NCBI GenBank assembly: GCA_019261985.1
Contig: JAFAQY010000084.1
Location: forward strand, 1 to 64,000
Direction of reading: 5' to 3'
DNA length: 64,000 nt
DNA from: Bryobacterales bacterium
GTDB lineage: Bacteria > Acidobacteriota > Terriglobia > Bryobacterales > Bryobacteraceae
In this document: positions 46,509 through 54,776 of the stretch, piece after piece
Layout of the letters: each line of letters starts with the position of its first letter
Position numbering within the stretch: the stretch's first letter is position 1
Notes under the pieces: generated by a model
The model's database searches: none
The model's input: the letters and a program-made list of their open reading frames with translations, nothing else
What the model was told of the DNA's origin: nothing
Made by a program: the position numbers and the translations under genes

Positions 46509-47165
46509 GTGGGCCGCAAATGCCTAGCCCTGCTCATCGCGACGACGGTATCTGCCGCCGCGCTCGCGCAAGGGCAAAACACACATGCACCGCGGCCGAG
46601 TCCCGAGGACCCGGTGAAGGTAGAAGCCCCCAGGGTGACGCCCGGTCTGGACCTTAATGTCGCCGGGAATGTCGCCGGGGCTGCGGTCGAGCCGAACACT
46701 TACGTAATAGGACCGTTGGATCTCCTTTATGTTAAGGTCTTTCGCGATTCAGACTTCTCCGGACAATATTTCGTTCGCACAGACGGCAAGATCACACTGC
46801 CGCTGATTGGGGATATACAGGCTTCTGGACTTACTCCGGTGGCCTTGGCCGGCCAGGTCAAAATGGCGCTTTCGGAATACATCATCAAACCCGACGTGAA
46901 CGTGATGGTTTACCAGGTGAACAGCAAGACCTATACCGTCGCCGGAGAAGTGAACCGGCCGGGCCGTTTTCCTCTGCTGATCACGATACGCGCGTTCGAC
47001 GCCATTAACGAGGCCGGCGGCTTTAAAGACTTCGCGAATAAAACCGATATCACGATCATTCGCGGCAATCAGCGGCTGAAATTTAATTATGAGGATGTTC
47101 GGAAGGGGAAGAAGCTCGCACAAAACATTGAGCTTCAGAACGGCGATACGGTTTTGGTACGGTAG
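46509..47165 (+). CDS. Polysaccharide export protein (Wza-like)
   Basis: GTG 46509, preceded by GGAGG, gives 218 residues with a signal peptide (LLIATTVSAAALAQG). The export domain starts Y-V-I-G-P-L-D-L-L-Y-V-K-V, followed by DGKITLPLIGDI, and an SLBB domain (about 145-215) begins Y-T-V-A-G-E-V-N-R-P-G. There is no lipobox cysteine, so it is not a lipoprotein like E. coli Wza. It likely forms part of the outer-membrane outlet for an exopolysaccharide. Confidence 0.9.
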   Translation: MGRKCLALLIATTVSAAALAQGQNTHAPRPSPEDPVKVEAPRVTPGLDLNVAGNVAGAAVEPNTYVIGPLDLLYVKVFRDSDFSGQYFVRTDGKITLPLIGDIQASGLTPVALAGQVKMALSEYIIKPDVNVMVYQVNSKTYTVAGEVNRPGRFPLLITIRAFDAINEAGGFKDFANKTDITIIRGNQRLKFNYEDVRKGKKLAQNIELQNGDTVLVR

Positions 47166-47188
47166 AAGCCGATCCCGCAGACCAACGA

Positions 47189-48835
47189 ATGCAAATAACG
47201 GACGGCTTTAGCGTGCCCAGGAGACCGCTGGATGTCGAAGACTATATCGACATCATGCGCCGCCATAGGGGCTGGATTTTTGGTCCATTTTTGTTGACGC
47301 TCGTCATCAGCGTCGTCGGCGTTTATCTTTGGCCCGATAGCTATGTTTCACAAGCGACTGTAAAGGTTCAGCCGCAGCAGGTTCCTCAGAACATGGTGCA
47401 GTCGGCCGTGAATCAGGCCATGACGGACCGCATCAGCTCCATGTCGCAGACCATCCTGAGCCGCGCTACGCTTACAACGATCATCAACAACTTCGGTTTG
47501 TATCCGCGCGAGCGGAGGAGCATGCCGATTGAAGACGTGATCGAAAACATGAAAAAGAAGATCGAAATTCTTCCGGTCGCGAATGTCGGCGGGCCCGGGC
47601 GGGAAGTCCCCGCCTTTGCCATTCAGTTCTCCTATGAAAACCGGTTCCTGGCCCAGAAGATCGTCCAGGACCTGGTGACGCGATTTATCGATGAAAATAT
47701 TCGCAGCCGGGGAAATGCGACCTTCCTGACCGCGCAGTTCATGAAGGATGAGGCTGACGAGGCTAAGAAAAAATTGGACGATGTCGAAAGCCGCCTCGCC
47801 GAATTCCGCGTGCGGAACAACGGCCGGCTGCCGGATCAAGCCGACGCCAATAGCAGACAATTGCAATCCTTGGAAGCCTCGTCCACATATCTTGCGAACT
47901 CCATTTCCCGGGCCACGCAAGAAAAGCTCCAGATGGAAGGCGGCCTGAATATTTTGAAGACCGAACTAGCCGACGCCGCCAAGCAGCCTCAGCAGGTAAC
48001 GGTACAGAAACGGAGCGAAAAACTCGACGAGATCGACCGGGAGATCGAGGGTTGGCAGAACCAGCTTACGGTATTGCGTCAGAAATTCCGAGACAGTTAT
48101 CCCGACGTTCAAAGCGCGCTTCAACGGCTGAGCGCCGCCCAGCAGAAACGCGAAGCCCTTCTGAAACAGGATTCCGAGGATACGAAAAAGGCCGTGGCCT
48201 CTGCCGCTCCCCTGGACACCCAAGCACAAAAGGACGTCCGGGACTTGAACGGCGCCATCCTGCGAACTCAAAGCCAGATTTCCGGTAAAGACGTTGAGAT
48301 TCAGGAATACTCAAAACAGCTCAAAGAAGTCAACGATCGCATTAAGGTTTACCAATCGCGGCTTGAAGTGGTGCCGATCGGCGAAAAGCAATATGGCGAC
48401 CTGCTGCGCGATCGCGATTTGGCCAAGGGAACTTACGAGGATCTCCAAACCAAGCTGTCGAAGGCGGAAATCGCTAAGGAAATGGAGGACCGCAAGCAGG
48501 GTGAGGTTCTGGAACCGCTCGATCCGGCTTCGCTTCCCGCCACGCCGACCGAGCCTCGGCGCCCCATGATCATTTCGCTTGGCGCCGGTATTGGACTTCT
48601 GTTGGGCCTTGCATTAGCGGCCGCTCGTGAAATGAAGGACACGTCGCTGAAGAACTTGAAGGATGTGCGCGCCTACACGCAGATGACAATCTTGGGGAGC
48701 GTCCCGCTGCTCGAAAACGACCTTGTAGTGCGCCGCCGCCGGCGCTTGGCCTGGCTTGGCTGGACGACTGCGTGCCTTGCGGCAGTCATCGTGATCTCGG
48801 CAAGCATCGTGTATTACAACGTAACGAGGGGTTGA
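47189..48835 (+). CDS. Wzz/GumC-like chain-length determinant protein
   Basis: This 548-residue protein has the Wzz start D-V-E-D-Y-I-D-I-M-R-R-H, a membrane helix (about 28-48), a long coiled-coil section (about 180-440) and a C-terminal helix region (about 455-475) after E-P-R-R-P. A further hydrophobic helix lies at the very end (about 525-543). It organises polysaccharide polymerisation and export between Wza and the kinase. Confidence 0.88.
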   Translation: MQITDGFSVPRRPLDVEDYIDIMRRHRGWIFGPFLLTLVISVVGVYLWPDSYVSQATVKVQPQQVPQNMVQSAVNQAMTDRISSMSQTILSRATLTTIINNFGLYPRERRSMPIEDVIENMKKKIEILPVANVGGPGREVPAFAIQFSYENRFLAQKIVQDLVTRFIDENIRSRGNATFLTAQFMKDEADEAKKKLDDVESRLAEFRVRNNGRLPDQADANSRQLQSLEASSTYLANSISRATQEKLQMEGGLNILKTELADAAKQPQQVTVQKRSEKLDEIDREIEGWQNQLTVLRQKFRDSYPDVQSALQRLSAAQQKREALLKQDSEDTKKAVASAAPLDTQAQKDVRDLNGAILRTQSQISGKDVEIQEYSKQLKEVNDRIKVYQSRLEVVPIGEKQYGDLLRDRDLAKGTYEDLQTKLSKAEIAKEMEDRKQGEVLEPLDPASLPATPTEPRRPMIISLGAGIGLLLGLALAAAREMKDTSLKNLKDVRAYTQMTILGSVPLLENDLVVRRRRRLAWLGWTTACLAAVIVISASIVYYNVTRG

Positions 48836-48840
48836 TCCGA

Positions 48841-49746
48841 ATGAGCCGCGTATATGATGCACTCCGTCGGGCCGAGCAAGCGGGCGCGGCGTTCACGTCC
48901 GCTGCACCCGTTGCCGCGGTGTCCGCGAACGCCGCCGTCCTCGAACCGGGGCTGAAGCTCGAAGGTCTGCTTGAACAGGTACAAGAAGTCCCCTTCCGCG
49001 GCACGACCCCTTCACTGATGGTCGACTTGTCCCGCCCGCACGATCCGCCCATGGAGGAGTTCCGAACCTTGCGCACGCGTCTGAATCATATGCAGACGCT
49101 TCAGCCGATTCATTCGGTGGTGATCACGAGTCCGTCTCCGGCCGAAGGCAAATCGCTTTCGGCGATCAATCTGGCTCTGGCGCAATCGCACTTGGCGGGT
49201 AATGCGACCTTGCTCGCCGACTTCGATTTTCGCCGTCCGATCATTCACACGATGTTCGGCATAGACCGCAGTCCGGGCATTACGGATTACCTGATGGGCA
49301 AGGCCGCGCTCCCGCAAATTATCAAAAAGATCGCCGGGACCACGCTTTACGTTATGCCCGCGGGCGAGGCGGTGATTAACCCCCTCGAGCTGCTGAACCT
49401 TGTTGAAGTCAAAACTCTGCTCGGTCATCTTCCTAAGGTTTTCAACTGGATTATTCTCGACAGTCCGCCGCTTCTGTTCGCGGCCGATGCGAACCTGCTA
49501 TCCACGCTGTGTCACGGTACGCTGCTGGTTGTCCGCATTGGTCATACCACTATCGATTCGGTCACGCGCGCGATGCAATCGCTGTGCAACAACAACGTGA
49601 TCGGCACCATCGTGAACGGCGCGCGCCGCGGTGAGCTATATAGTAAGTACACGTACTATCATTCGTACTATTACGCGGGCCAACCGGCCTCTAAATCGAA
49701 GGCGCCCGCGGTCACGGAGCCGGCCGAGGACGAACCAGCCCAATAA
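48841..49746 (+). CDS. BY-kinase (CpsD/CapB-like tyrosine autokinase)
   Basis: ATG 48841 gives 301 residues. The nucleotide-binding core has the Walker A-like SPSPAEGKS at 97-105, where the usual first glycine is absent, and the A' motif LLADFDFRRP at 124-133. It ends with a tyrosine cluster (YSKYTYYHSYYYAG), the usual autophosphorylation tail. It is split from the Wzz partner, as in Gram-positive systems. It likely regulates export by phosphorylation. Confidence 0.88.
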   Translation: MSRVYDALRRAEQAGAAFTSAAPVAAVSANAAVLEPGLKLEGLLEQVQEVPFRGTTPSLMVDLSRPHDPPMEEFRTLRTRLNHMQTLQPIHSVVITSPSPAEGKSLSAINLALAQSHLAGNATLLADFDFRRPIIHTMFGIDRSPGITDYLMGKAALPQIIKKIAGTTLYVMPAGEAVINPLELLNLVEVKTLLGHLPKVFNWIILDSPPLLFAADANLLSTLCHGTLLVVRIGHTTIDSVTRAMQSLCNNNVIGTIVNGARRGELYSKYTYYHSYYYAGQPASKSKAPAVTEPAEDEPAQ

Positions 49747-49749
49747 CTC

Positions 49750-50619
49750 ATGCCAGAAACACTTCCTGTTACGGAAGAAATTACAGGGCCGCGCGTATCG
49801 GCGGTAATCGTGTCGTTTAACCAGGCAGCGCAGTTGCGCCGTTCCATCGCGGCGCTTGAGAACTCGAGCGGCCGGGAGCGCCTGGAGATTGTCGTAGTCG
49901 ACTGCGGCAGCCAGGATGAAAGCCCCAAGCTGGACGCGGAGTTCCCCGCCGTCAACATGCTACGCCTTCCGCATCACTTCGGAGCCGTGAAGGCCATGAA
50001 CATCGCCATCCGCACAGCCAAGGCGGACCTGGTCTTTTTCCTGTCTCCCAACGTCGAAGTGCAGCCGGACACCATAACGAAATTGGCAGGTCTGCTTGAA
50101 CAAGAGTCGGATCTAAGTGGAGCGTGTCCGTTGCTGGTGGACCCGGAAGGAAAGCCCGTCTCCGATGCGAGGCCCCTTCCAACCTCCGGGAACCTTTACC
50201 CCGCGCCCCAAGAACTGGATCTAAACCAGGAATCCATCGCAATCCAGTATCCCGGTTTGGATGCGCTGCTCGTGAGAAAACAGTTTATCCGGGGGATGAA
50301 TTATTTCGACGGCCGCTACGGCGATTCTTGGGCGGATGCCGATCTGGCCATGCAAATCCGCCGTGCGGGGAAAAAGATCCGCCTATATCCGGGGATTCGC
50401 GCGACTGTTCATCCGTCCCCCAACGCGCTACAAGGCGACCCCCTAGCCGAAGCCGACCGAATTCTCGGCGCCGCCGCTTATCTCGGCAAGTACTACGGCT
50501 TTCTCTCCGGCCTCAGCTTCCGTCTGATCGCCATCCTGAAAACACTGGGCCGCTTCGATTTCCGCCTGCTCGGTTACCTGATCAGCGGGCAGAAGCTGGA
50601 TGGGTCGCAGGCGGGATAG
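49750..50619 (+). CDS. Family 2 glycosyltransferase
   Basis: This 289-residue protein has a GT-A fold start V-S-A-V-I-V-S-F-N, V-V-D-C-G-S-Q-D and N-I-A-I-R-T-A-K-A-D. The donor/metal position reads FFLSPNVEV, similar to rhamnosyltransferase-type members that have N-P-D or similar. It starts 3 bp after the kinase gene. The sugar and acceptor cannot be fixed. Confidence 0.88.
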   Translation: MPETLPVTEEITGPRVSAVIVSFNQAAQLRRSIAALENSSGRERLEIVVVDCGSQDESPKLDAEFPAVNMLRLPHHFGAVKAMNIAIRTAKADLVFFLSPNVEVQPDTITKLAGLLEQESDLSGACPLLVDPEGKPVSDARPLPTSGNLYPAPQELDLNQESIAIQYPGLDALLVRKQFIRGMNYFDGRYGDSWADADLAMQIRRAGKKIRLYPGIRATVHPSPNALQGDPLAEADRILGAAAYLGKYYGFLSGLSFRLIAILKTLGRFDFRLLGYLISGQKLDGSQAG

Positions 50620-50684
50620 CTACGATTTTTTCTGCTTCGCGAGCGGCGCCCCTGGAAGCCCCTGCGGAAGATTAGGATGTGGCG

Positions 50685-51125
50685 CTAATCTCCACTGCCC
50701 GCCGCGCGGACACCGCTCGTCCGCGCCAGATAGGCCTCGATGAACACCGTCACCTGCCGCGCCACGATCGGGTTCGGAGCCGGGATACAGAATTCGTGAT
50801 CGGCGATCGAGAACTCGATCGGTCCGAATTCGGACGGAGCGTGATCCTTTTCGAATATGTATACCAGCCGCAGCCCCGCGCGAGTGTCCTCGATTACTGA
50901 AAAACGCACCGCATCGGCCGCGCTATCAACCGGAAAACGCTCGCAGCGTCCACGCGCATAGCCGCAATTGCACAACTCTTGCTGATGCTGCTCCGGCGGC
51001 GTGTGAGGCTCGCCCGGCTGAGCCAGGCAGACGCCCTGGAACGCAGCGCCGAGCGGCAGTCGAGGCGCATGCGTCCCCGGACCGGTTTCGAGCTTGCCTT
51101 CGGGCAGGAAATACGGGCAGGCCAC
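50685..51125 (-). CDS. Cysteine-rich protein of unknown function
   Basis: This 146-residue protein starts MACPYFLPE and has cysteines at positions 3, 33, 52, 54 and 60, the last group as CNCGYARGRC. The pattern suggests a metal or Fe-S site. It has no signal peptide and no family was recognised. It diverges from the TPR gene across 17 bp. Confidence 0.55.
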   Translation of the reverse strand: MACPYFLPEGKLETGPGTHAPRLPLGAAFQGVCLAQPGEPHTPPEQHQQELCNCGYARGRCERFPVDSAADAVRFSVIEDTRAGLRLVYIFEKDHAPSEFGPIEFSIADHEFCIPAPNPIVARQVTVFIEAYLARTSGVRAAGSGD

Positions 51126-51142
51126 AGCGTTATCCTAGCAGT

Positions 51143-51451
51143 TTGTCTTCTCCTCGCATCGAAATTTTAAAACAACTGCTCGCGCAGAATCCGTCGAGCT
51201 CTTTCGCCCGCTACGGATTGGCCATGGAATACGTCAACTCCGGCAACCTTGAACAAGCGATCACCGAGTTCGAAATCATCCTCGCAGCCGACCCAGCTTA
51301 CTCGGCCGCGTATTTCCATGGCGGCCAGACGCTCGAAAAATTGGGCCGCCTGGATGAGGCCAGGGATTTTTACCGCCGCGGCGTTGCAGCCACAAACGAC
51401 CCGCACGCTCGCTCCGAAATGCAAGCGGCGCTCGATATACTAGGGGACTAG
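51143..51451 (+). CDS. Small TPR protein
   Basis: This 102-residue protein probably starts at TTG 51143. It carries two full TPR units (about residues 18-52 and 53-86), with F-A-R-Y-G-L-A and A-Y-F-H-G-G-Q. Its divergent placement against the cysteine-rich gene may point to a shared promoter region, although only 17 bp separate them. Confidence 0.65.
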   Translation: MSSPRIEILKQLLAQNPSSSFARYGLAMEYVNSGNLEQAITEFEIILAADPAYSAAYFHGGQTLEKLGRLDEARDFYRRGVAATNDPHARSEMQAALDILGD

Positions 51452-51460
51452 AGGCCGTAT

Positions 51461-52954
51461 TTGCTTCGCCTTGTATCGATTGTTACCGCTGCGCTAGCCG
51501 CCGCTGCTCCGGCATTCCCGCAGCCGCGCCAGAATGGGCCTTCCGGCCAGTTGGACGGCAACATCACTCTTTTCACGATTCTGGCGGCCGCGAACGCCTC
51601 CGGCTACGACGCCGATCTCAACTCGCCCACGAATAGCCCAGTCCGCAAAATCGTGCGCGACTATATCGCGGGAATGAAGCTTCAATCGCTTCCGCCCATT
51701 CAGCGCCTATTACGCGATCATCGTCCCGCCGATCCCAATGCCGAGCTAGGCCAATATATTTCGTTTGCTCTGTTTTCGAAAGGACCGCCGGAATTTAAGC
51801 CCGTGCGCCCCGATATCGGCTGGCCTCCCGATGCCGGCGGTCTGTTCGAGCTGCCTCCACTACTCGCCGCTTTCTATGAGGAAGCGAAAATCGCGGAACT
51901 GTGGGAAAAGCTTCAATCCAATTACGAAAGCGCCATCGCGCAATACACCGAACCGGTCTCGCGAGCTGTTCTCGAAGTGAATTCCTACCTGCGCAACCCC
52001 ACCAGCGGCTATCTAGGCAGCCGGTTCAACGTGTATGTCGATCTGCTGGGCGCGCCCAACCAGGTGCAAACACGCAATTACATCGACGATTCCTACGTCG
52101 TGGTCACGCCCGCGGCTGAATTGCCGTTGCAGGACATCCGGCATGCCTATCTGCATTATCTCGCGGATCCGCTGGGCATTAAGTTTTCCGAAGACCTCAA
52201 GAAGAAATCCGCGCTGGGCGACTACGCTCTCGGCTCGCCACTGATTTCCGACATGTACAAGAAGGATTTCGTGCGGCTGGCAACGGAATGCTTCATTAAA
52301 GCGGTGGAGAGCAGGATTGCCCGCAAGCCCGCCCTGGTGGACCAAGCCCTGCGCGAGGGTTTCGTCCTGACGCCCGCATTCGCCGAGTTGCTGGTGGGTT
52401 ACGAGCAGCAAGAGCAAGCCATGCGCCTTTACTTCCCCGACATGGTGGCGATGATCGATCTGAAGCGCGAAGAGCAGCGCCTGGATCATGTCGAGTTCGT
52501 CTCCAAGCCGGCTGAGCGCACCATTCAGGTAACCTCCGTGGTAACCCCGGCCGAGCCTGTGCTGAGCGGCGCCGCCAAGACGCTCGCCGAAGCCGAGAAG
52601 GCCTACACGGATCGCGATTTGGAGCGCGCTAAAGCCACATATTTACGCGTTCTGAAGGAGAGCGATCAAAATCCCGTGCATGCAAAGGCGTATTATGGTT
52701 TAGCACGGATCGCGGTGCTTCAGCGCGACCCGGAAACGGGTGACCGTTTCTTCCGCAAGGTGCTGGAGCTGGACCCCGATGCTTCGACGAAGGCGTGGAG
52801 CCTGCTGTATTTAGGAAGGCTCGCAGATTCGCAGAAGGACCGGGAAGAGGCGCAGGAGTTTTACCGGCAAGCGCTGGCCGTGCCAGGCGCGCCGGATTCG
52901 GTTCGCGAGGCCGCGGAAAAAGGCCTCCAGGAAGCGTTTACTAATAAACAATAG
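51461..52954 (+). CDS. Exported protein with HxxxH motif and C-terminal TPRs
   Basis: TTG 51461 (AGAGG upstream) gives 497 residues with a signal peptide (about 1-21). The middle region has RHAYLHYLADPLG with H228 and H232 and a Glu at 276 in LATECFIKAV, an arrangement like a degenerate gluzincin peptidase lacking the HE pair. TPR units occupy about 380-490. Function unknown; peptidase activity is doubtful. Confidence 0.65.
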   Translation: MLRLVSIVTAALAAAAPAFPQPRQNGPSGQLDGNITLFTILAAANASGYDADLNSPTNSPVRKIVRDYIAGMKLQSLPPIQRLLRDHRPADPNAELGQYISFALFSKGPPEFKPVRPDIGWPPDAGGLFELPPLLAAFYEEAKIAELWEKLQSNYESAIAQYTEPVSRAVLEVNSYLRNPTSGYLGSRFNVYVDLLGAPNQVQTRNYIDDSYVVVTPAAELPLQDIRHAYLHYLADPLGIKFSEDLKKKSALGDYALGSPLISDMYKKDFVRLATECFIKAVESRIARKPALVDQALREGFVLTPAFAELLVGYEQQEQAMRLYFPDMVAMIDLKREEQRLDHVEFVSKPAERTIQVTSVVTPAEPVLSGAAKTLAEAEKAYTDRDLERAKATYLRVLKESDQNPVHAKAYYGLARIAVLQRDPETGDRFFRKVLELDPDASTKAWSLLYLGRLADSQKDREEAQEFYRQALAVPGAPDSVREAAEKGLQEAFTNKQ

Positions 52955-52971
52955 TCTTGAGGAGTCGAGAA

Positions 52972-53751
52972 ATGAAGAGATTCGTTCAGCTGGTGATTTT
53001 ACTTGCAGCCGCGGCATCGCTGGCTGTTGCTCAGCAGCCGCCGCAGTCGCAAATCAAAGCCACCAAGGGCGGGCCATCGAAACAGGAAGTCGATGGCTTC
53101 AACGCGATCATAAAGGCCCAAACGCCCGACGACAAAATCAAAGCGGTTGACGAATTTGTGACTAAGTTTGCCGACTCGCAATATAAAGGCATAGCGCTGT
53201 ATGATGCCGCGGAAGCCGCCGACTCAAAAGGTGACTACAGCAAGGCCATCATCTATGCCAAGGAGGCGCTGAAAGCCGACCCGACCAACTTTGACGCCAA
53301 GCTTCTGATTGCGGGCGAGACGGCGCAGCATACTCGCGAAAACGATCTTGATAAGGCGGACAAGCTCGCCGAAGCCGACAAGTACGCCAAAGAAGCTCTC
53401 GAAGAGATCCCCAACGCAGCCAAGCCGCAGCCGCAAATCCAGGATGCGCAGTGGGAGCAGTACAAGAAAAACGCCACGGCCCGCGCGCACCTCGATTTAG
53501 GGTTGATTGCGATGGCGCAAAAGAAGACCGCGCAGGAGGTGGAGGAGTTCAAGACAGCGGTGGATATGATGAACCCTCCGGACCAGGTTGCGATGGCGCG
53601 GCTGGCCAATGCCTATAACGACCTTGGCAAACCCGACGATGCGCTGGCTGTGCTGGATAAGCTGCTGGCGATGAACGATCTGATTCCTCAAGTCAAGAAT
53701 TTCGCCCAGCAGGAGAAGGCGCGCGCGGAGAAGGCCAAGGGAGGGAAATGA
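52972..53751 (+). CDS. Exported TPR protein
   Basis: ATG 52972, preceded by TGAGGAG, gives 259 residues with a signal peptide ending LAVAQ. The mature part contains several TPR-like helices rich in Asp and Lys, with units near 75-110 and 205-240. It follows the HxxxH protein gene by 17 bp and precedes rnc by 24 bp. Confidence 0.75.
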   Translation: MKRFVQLVILLAAAASLAVAQQPPQSQIKATKGGPSKQEVDGFNAIIKAQTPDDKIKAVDEFVTKFADSQYKGIALYDAAEAADSKGDYSKAIIYAKEALKADPTNFDAKLLIAGETAQHTRENDLDKADKLAEADKYAKEALEEIPNAAKPQPQIQDAQWEQYKKNATARAHLDLGLIAMAQKKTAQEVEEFKTAVDMMNPPDQVAMARLANAYNDLGKPDDALAVLDKLLAMNDLIPQVKNFAQQEKARAEKAKGGK

Positions 53752-53775
53752 GGGTATACTCGGTAGCTCGGCACA

Positions 53776-54546
53776 ATGTCCCACGCGAGCTCTGAGTTGA
53801 GCCGTCTCGAAGAGCGGCTGCAGCACGTCTTTCGCGATCGCGAATTGCTGGAACGCGCGTTAACTCACAAATCTCATATCTACGAGAAATCGCCGACAGG
53901 CTTGGTGACGGGTGATAACGAACAGTTAGAATTCCTCGGCGACTCGATCCTGGGCTTTATCGTCAGTGAAGCTCTGGTACGCCTTTACCCGGCCTACCCG
54001 GAAGGCCGGCTTTCAAAGCTCAAAGGGCACTTGGTTAGCGCGGTTTGGCTCCATCAGGTGGCGCAACAGGTCGGGCTTGGGGATTTCCTGGTGCTTGGGC
54101 GCGGCGAAGAGATGAGCGGAGGCCGCGGAAAGCGAACTTTGCTTTCCGACGCGGCCGAGGCATTAATTGCCGCGCTTTACATAGACGGCGGCATCGAAGC
54201 CGCGCGGCGCTTCATCGACGCTTGGGTGATTGGCCCGGCTCTGGCCGCGCACACAGGCGAAGAATCGCCCGTCACCGATTTCAAGAGCGCGTTGCAGGAG
54301 GTTGCGCAATCGCGAAAGCTGACGCCGCCGCGCTATGTGGTCGTGGGCGAGGACGGTCCCGAGCATGTGAAGGTCTTCACGGTCGAGGTCCGGATGGGCA
54401 AGGACCTTACCTGCCGCGCCTCCGGGCCATCGAAAAAGAGCGCCGGACAAAAGGCGGCGCAGTTGCTGCTGGAGCGGCTAAATCAGGAGGCTGCGGCAGA
54501 GGCGCCGGTGCCGGCCGGGGAAATCGGCGGGATCTCCTTTGACTGA
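53776..54546 (+). CDS. rnc: Ribonuclease III
   Basis: This 256-residue protein has the RNase III signature N-E-Q-L-E-F-L-G-D-S (about 48-57), the second acidic site D-A-A-E-A-L-I-A-A-L-Y, and a C-terminal dsRNA-binding domain (DFKSALQE to KKSAGQKAAQLLL). A short Ala/Glu/Pro tail follows. It cuts double-stranded RNA in rRNA and mRNA processing. The following 230 bp up to dnaE show no gene I can support. Confidence 0.97.
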   Translation: MSHASSELSRLEERLQHVFRDRELLERALTHKSHIYEKSPTGLVTGDNEQLEFLGDSILGFIVSEALVRLYPAYPEGRLSKLKGHLVSAVWLHQVAQQVGLGDFLVLGRGEEMSGGRGKRTLLSDAAEALIAALYIDGGIEAARRFIDAWVIGPALAAHTGEESPVTDFKSALQEVAQSRKLTPPRYVVVGEDGPEHVKVFTVEVRMGKDLTCRASGPSKKSAGQKAAQLLLERLNQEAAAEAPVPAGEIGGISFD

Positions 54547-54776
54547 GATTAGGGTCAACCCTATCCGATCACGTGCGGATTGTGTCCGAAGCCCTAAACC
54601 GGAAACGAAGCCTCTCGCTCACCATGATCCGCCGTTTGCATCAGGGCCTTGGCATCCCCGCCGGATGTGGTGATCCGCCCTTCGCGCGGCAGTAAAGCGG
54701 CGTAAACCTCGAAGCGTCGCCCCATCCATCAACCGCTATACTAATAGTGCTCCCCCGGGATTGGATTGAACTCCCG

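Noticed and set aside
54595-54726. 43-codon frame on the minus strand between rnc and dnaE
   Set aside because: It has no recognised motif and no partner gene; too short to support as a gene.
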